The notes under the pieces are model-generated. The model saw nothing but the letters and a program-made list of their open reading frames with translations. It was not told the origin of the DNA and made no database searches. This document shows positions 55,815-60,000 of a stretch of DNA of 60,000 nt, piece after piece. Both the position numbers and the translations under genes were made by a program. Location of the stretch: positions 13,566,106 through 13,626,105 of the forward strand of contig NC_045141.1 in the NCBI RefSeq assembly GCF_008831285.2. The letters run 5' to 3'. Numbering within the stretch: the first letter of the stretch is position 1; every line of letters starts with the position of its first letter. This DNA comes from Nymphaea colorata. Lineage: Eukaryota; Streptophyta; Magnoliopsida; Nymphaeales; Nymphaeaceae.

Positions 55815-58407
55815 ACCAACTATAATAATAAAACAAGGCAACGAGTTCAAAGATGTTGTCATCATATTGCTTCAAATATGATCATCCATTGTCCTAAAAT
55901 TAACAAACTACATGCAAGAACAAAAGCATTCGTATGAAAAGTGAAGGCGCCCACTTTGATTGATTTGGAAGTAGTGAACAGTGATATTCCAAGTAAAAGG
56001 GCAGTAAGGTATGTCTACAACCGTGATGCAACATGAGTAAATTAAAGAGTAGTAGAGTCCAAATGAATGACCTATAAAGAATGACCTACTTATGCTTTAC
56101 TCCTATTAGCCCTTTACATATATAGTCATATCCCACATGGGCTCCTGGCTAGTGGACAAATTCTTCTCTATCACTTCGCTTGCCAGCACACGTGCAGCTA
56201 TGTATGTTTATAACTATGTACCTTTAATTCTTTCTGTTTATTATGGAAAATATTTAACACAGTGCCTTTCTTTTTTATATTATAGAAATTATATTTGGAA
56301 CCGAATCCTTTGAAACTAAACCCAATAACGGGCTTTAAATACTTATATTTGTCTATGCTCGCAAATCCTAAACGGGATCGAGTTAACTTTTTAACATCTT
56401 CCAGCGCATGTGAGTATTTGTTTTTCCATTTTTACAACAAAGAAGTAAAGGGTGTTTTAGAGATATTCGCTAACTAGTTTAACTATTTAATCTTATAAGT
56501 TATCTAACTAGTCATTTGATCATAGGTTGTAAAAGCTTTAAGTGGTATAAAGTAGCTGGTCGGTGTACAAAATGTATGTGGATATTTTGACTCTCATAAA
56601 CTCTAAACTTATGAGCTCTGCCATGAAAAAGTGAGATACCAAGTCAATGGTACATTGTCTCCAAGCTCTGGTGCGGCCCTTAGATCCAAAAAGGAAAGGA
56701 AAGAAGAAAAGCGCACTTTGATGAACTTAGAAACATCGGATCGCTTCTTTGCAAAATTGCAACAAAAGTGAGCCTCTAAACGACATTTTTTCCAGTAAGA
56801 TACAACGCTTTGGAATCTTCTCAAGTTTGAACAGCAGCATAGGATGCTCTTTTATTCTGCCAGCCTTGGTAAATAATTCTACATAATTTTCCATTAATAA
56901 TTGCCAGACAGTAGTGCAAGGGACTATCGCCTGTCACCCTTTAGTTCTTTAGTCACTGATTGGTATGACAGCTGACAGATGTCAACGGCTACTTTTTCTT
57001 AAACGTCAATCTTTCTAAAACCTTTTTCTGGGAGGATAGATTGTATTATTTAAATGCCATGCACACTCAATGTCAGTTGTGACAATACATTCCACGTCGC
57101 ATGTCCGTCACCATAAATTATAATTTTTTCATAAAAAGTAAATAATAAGTGAAATTAATTTTATTTTTTTAATCTTTTTTATAGAAGCTAGGCAAGGGAA
57201 GGTTCATATGATCATGAAAAGGGATGTTGTTTTTTTTGTTTTTTTTAGCAACAGCGAAACTTAAAAACTTTTTTTTGCATGAGCTAAATTATAGTTTCAA
57301 AATTTTGACAATATATAACTTTTAAATTTTTTTATGAAGTTAAACTTAAATTTTTCAGACTTATAAGTAAATTTTAATTTTTTTAGAATCTAAAGGAGGG
57401 TCATGGACCCTGCCGGTCCTGTGACTTCTTTAATTGGGAGTTCTTCTTTCTTCTTGCTAGCTTTGGCTTAGATTTTATTGTCTGCTGCTTATAATCCATG
57501 ATCTCCATGTAATGCCCCGCGATATAACAACTATAACAAAAAATCCTTCTTACTAAAGGTCGGAATCTGCTGTGAAGAATAAAACTAATTCGCCAAGTAA
57601 TGGTGAGACAATTTGTCTCCTAAACATTTAAGCAAACAAGCAAATTATTTTACCATATCGTGTTTGTAGGCAGAGGTAGATAACCCCATGATTTTCACAC
57701 ACAAATAACTTTTGGATCTCAGATCTACCCATCTCAAGTCCGACCCCTCCCCAAAATCGGACATCAGATCATGGGGAAATATAGAACTGGAATCCACGTT
57801 TTCAATTATCATGAAAACCTACCGTTTGTTTAGGACCTTCGAAACAAGGATTTTAGATCGGGGGTGCAACTTATCCAAAAATTTTGAGTGCATGACAGAT
57901 GAATGAGTCTGGAGCCTTGTGTCGACATCAAATCCCAGCACAACACAACAAAGACACGACAAAACATCCAACAAACCCGACCTGACTCATTTTGCAGCAC
58001 AGCCCTTCGTTTTCAGATGGACATTCACATCTCCACGTGTTCCCTCTCATTTATGGGAGGAAGTCCTTTGTTCAATGAGTTGGAAGAGAGACGATGCAAA
58101 CACAGGTTGGATACAGTTAAGATGTGACCGCCACTTAAGGGCCAGGTACGTTAACGAGCGTCATATTCAAATTCAAAAAACAGAGAACTTTAGCTTAATT
58201 CAAGCTCCACTAATTAGAGGCTCAAAACTTAATTAGCATATGGGTTCATGGATTTAGTATGTGTCGGTGGAAAGGTATTTTTTTTACTGACGTTCACTTC
58301 TTGAGTGTCGACAAAGACAAAATTTCAAGCCCATGTTCATCGAGGTCTTTTCAATCATCAGCGACATCACCTTTTAACCGTAGGTAAAAATTGACTTTCA
58401 CTGACAC
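55815..58407. other. Intergenic, no gene recognised
   Basis: Short frames only. AT-rich stretches at 57120-57180 and 57230-57390 border a GGAGGGTCATGGACCCTGCC motif (57394-57413), which may be a transposon end but has no partner in the window. Confidence 0.4.
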
Positions 58408-58430
58408 TTTTTTTTTTTTTTTTTTTTTTT
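58408..58430. repeat. T23 homopolymer
   Basis: Run of about 23 T followed by GGGG. Confidence 0.8.
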
Positions 58431-58839
58431 GGGGTATGGCCATTGGCCAGCCAGGCTATTATAAAAGTGACATGACTGCGATCGTATTCAACCTAAACAC
58501 GACGCATGCACCTGACCATGCACAAGCCGTAGGGGCAAGGGTACTGGCTACAATTAAATGCGATTAAATATCATGTTCCCCAATGCAGTGTGTCGTATTT
58601 CTCTTATTATTGGGATGAAAGAAAGCGATTTAGGGACGTTTGAATCACAGCCCAAGACTACGTTTTCTGGATGCAAATATGCTTTCAAAACTAAGTTTAG
58701 GGCGTCCTTGGATGCCGTGAAAAGTTGTTTTTGACTAAAACCCAATGAATAAACCCTTAAATTACTCACACAAAGTTGTGTGTTGGGTGGGTCTTCCAAA
58801 TACAAAAACCACTTTTTAAAAATTCATTTAAGAACTTGA

Positions 58840-59320
58840 TTTTTTATCTTAAAGGGAACCACCAGTGGGTGGCTGATGCTACAAAAGAGAACCACTAACA
58901 TGCATTGTGAGGGTAGCACCTGAAACACTAAAAGCATATCCTTTACCTTTACTTTGAGAGGGATAAAGGGTTGGGTAGGGGCTTCGCCTTCTTCTCGGTG
59001 ATGAGAAACTCGGTTCACCCAAAAGAACTTACTTTTTCATTAAAATCTTTCATTTTTTGGTAGTTAATAGTAATTTGTCTTGATTTTTGAGAGGCTTAGT
59101 GTAGCGACTTGGGGTGATGGTTGGTAGGTGGTCAGTTTTCATTTCGAGTGTCAGTGCATTACTCTCTTGTGTTGCATGACAACTAGATGCACCAAAAACA
59201 ATTTTTATACCCTAAAGGACAAGGGATTGGATAGGAGCTTCTGCTCTGTACCAGACGATGGGTCTCCTTCGCTCACTTGAACGTGTCACTTGTTCTCATT
59301 CATTCTTTAACAAATAAAAA
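58840..59320 (+). repeat. Two related SINE-like segments
   Basis: GGGTTGGGTAGGGGCTTCGCCTTCT...GATGAGAAACTCGGTTCACC-type sequence at about 58960-59035 recurs in diverged form at about 59220-59285 (GGATTGGATAGGAGCTTCTG, GATGGGTCTCC). The second copy is preceded by TAGCGACTTGGGGTGATGG and TTTCGAGTGTC, which could be degenerate pol III boxes. Boundaries are uncertain. Confidence 0.35.
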
Positions 59321-60000
59321 GTAGGAGGCCCAACCTTTTACAATGCGGTTTCAAATGCCCCTATGATTTTTGGATGTATTAGATTTGCAAACTCAAGCCA
59401 TGCCTTATTTTGCTTATGTCTCTTAACGATAAAGATACATGATTGAAAATCTCGTGCTTAAATAAAACTTTTTTCATTGCTTTGGCATTAAATGGAAGAT
59501 TATGCATACACTTATGCTATGTTTGCTAAACCTTGGATCTAATATCCACATTCTATGGTGATTTGATCTCAGTCCATGGATCTTAGGTCCAAACCCCCTC
59601 CCCCAGCAAATGGTAACTTAGATAAAAGGCAAAGGCTTTGTAGGGAAAACATGGATTTGAAATCTACTATTTTTTATTTTTGTGGAGCTTGATTGTTTGT
59701 CCAAACAATGGGTCCAATTTCCAAATAAATTATGTGTAAACTTTGTTGAGAACCCTATTCAAGTACTTTAGCAAATTATCTTTTCAAAGACATTCGAAAA
59801 AATTGGAATGATACAAAGAAGATTAGAATGGCCCTTTGTAAAGTGAGTCGGATGCAACTGCAGAAAAAGTGCTACATCCATCTAAGGGAGTAGGAGGTTC
59901 AACAAAAGGCTTTGAGTTGAAGATCAGGCCAACAATTTAATTTGGAAGCTTCATCACGCTACTGATAATATCCTAGTAGGAGTCCACCTAACCTAGCTTG
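59321..60000. other. Intergenic, no gene recognised
   Basis: AT-rich DNA running to the end of the window with no supported gene. Confidence 0.4.

Noticed and set aside
57509-57560. TGTAATGCCCCGCG as the start of another LTR
   Set aside because: Resembles a gypsy LTR start, but no matching end or duplication was found before the window closes.
1-60000. CRISPR arrays, operons, phage or bacterial defence genes
   Set aside because: The window is plant nuclear DNA; its direct repeats are tandem duplications, minisatellites or microsatellites with no regular spacers.

Overview
The window is nuclear DNA of a flowering plant. The evidence is spliced genes with GT-AG introns, an organelle-targeted aspartyl-tRNA synthetase, Ty1/copia retrotransposons primed by initiator methionine tRNA, hAT-type MITEs, tRNA-derived SINEs and long (TA)n microsatellites. 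The genome is AT-rich and heavily invaded by repeats. I cannot name the species from sequence alone.

Two cellular genes are well supported, both on the + strand. (1) 10795-12545 is a two-exon, GC-rich gene for a 410-residue protein resembling plant proteins with a Knr4/Smi1-like fold; its function is unknown. (2) 18535-43392 is a bacterial-type aspartyl-tRNA synthetase for chloroplast and/or mitochondrion. It has 15 exons totalling 2028 coding bases (675 aa) spread over almost 25 kb. All exon junctions keep frame, and class II motifs 2 and 3 are intact.

Layout. 1-914: minus-strand remains of a LINE-type DUF4283 protein. 3499-6529: probable 3.0 kb solo LTR containing a tandem array and a nested hAT MITE. 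7469-7823: MITE between two (TA)n tracts. 9085-9244 and 15056-15244: two more members of the hAT MITE family. 10795-12545: gene 1. 12546-18534: intergenic repeats. 18535-43392: gene 2. Intron 10 carries a complete-length but dead minus-strand copia element (29152-34680, target duplication TAAAC), and a foreign solo LTR (30874-31157, target duplication GCCAT) sits inside that element. Introns 11 and 14 carry further TIR repeats. 44425-45038: possible large MITE. 47685-53083: a younger + strand copia element (target duplication GAGGG) with one gag frameshift and two in-frame stops. 53100-60000: SINEs, a third (TA)n-associated MITE, and unassigned DNA.

The two genes show no functional link. I found no tRNA or rRNA gene, CRISPR array, gene cluster or clearly new biological system. 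What is notable is repeat biology: three MITE or SINE families reconstructed within one window, target-site duplications giving a relative order of insertions, and a housekeeping gene that tolerates introns up to 7.9 kb.
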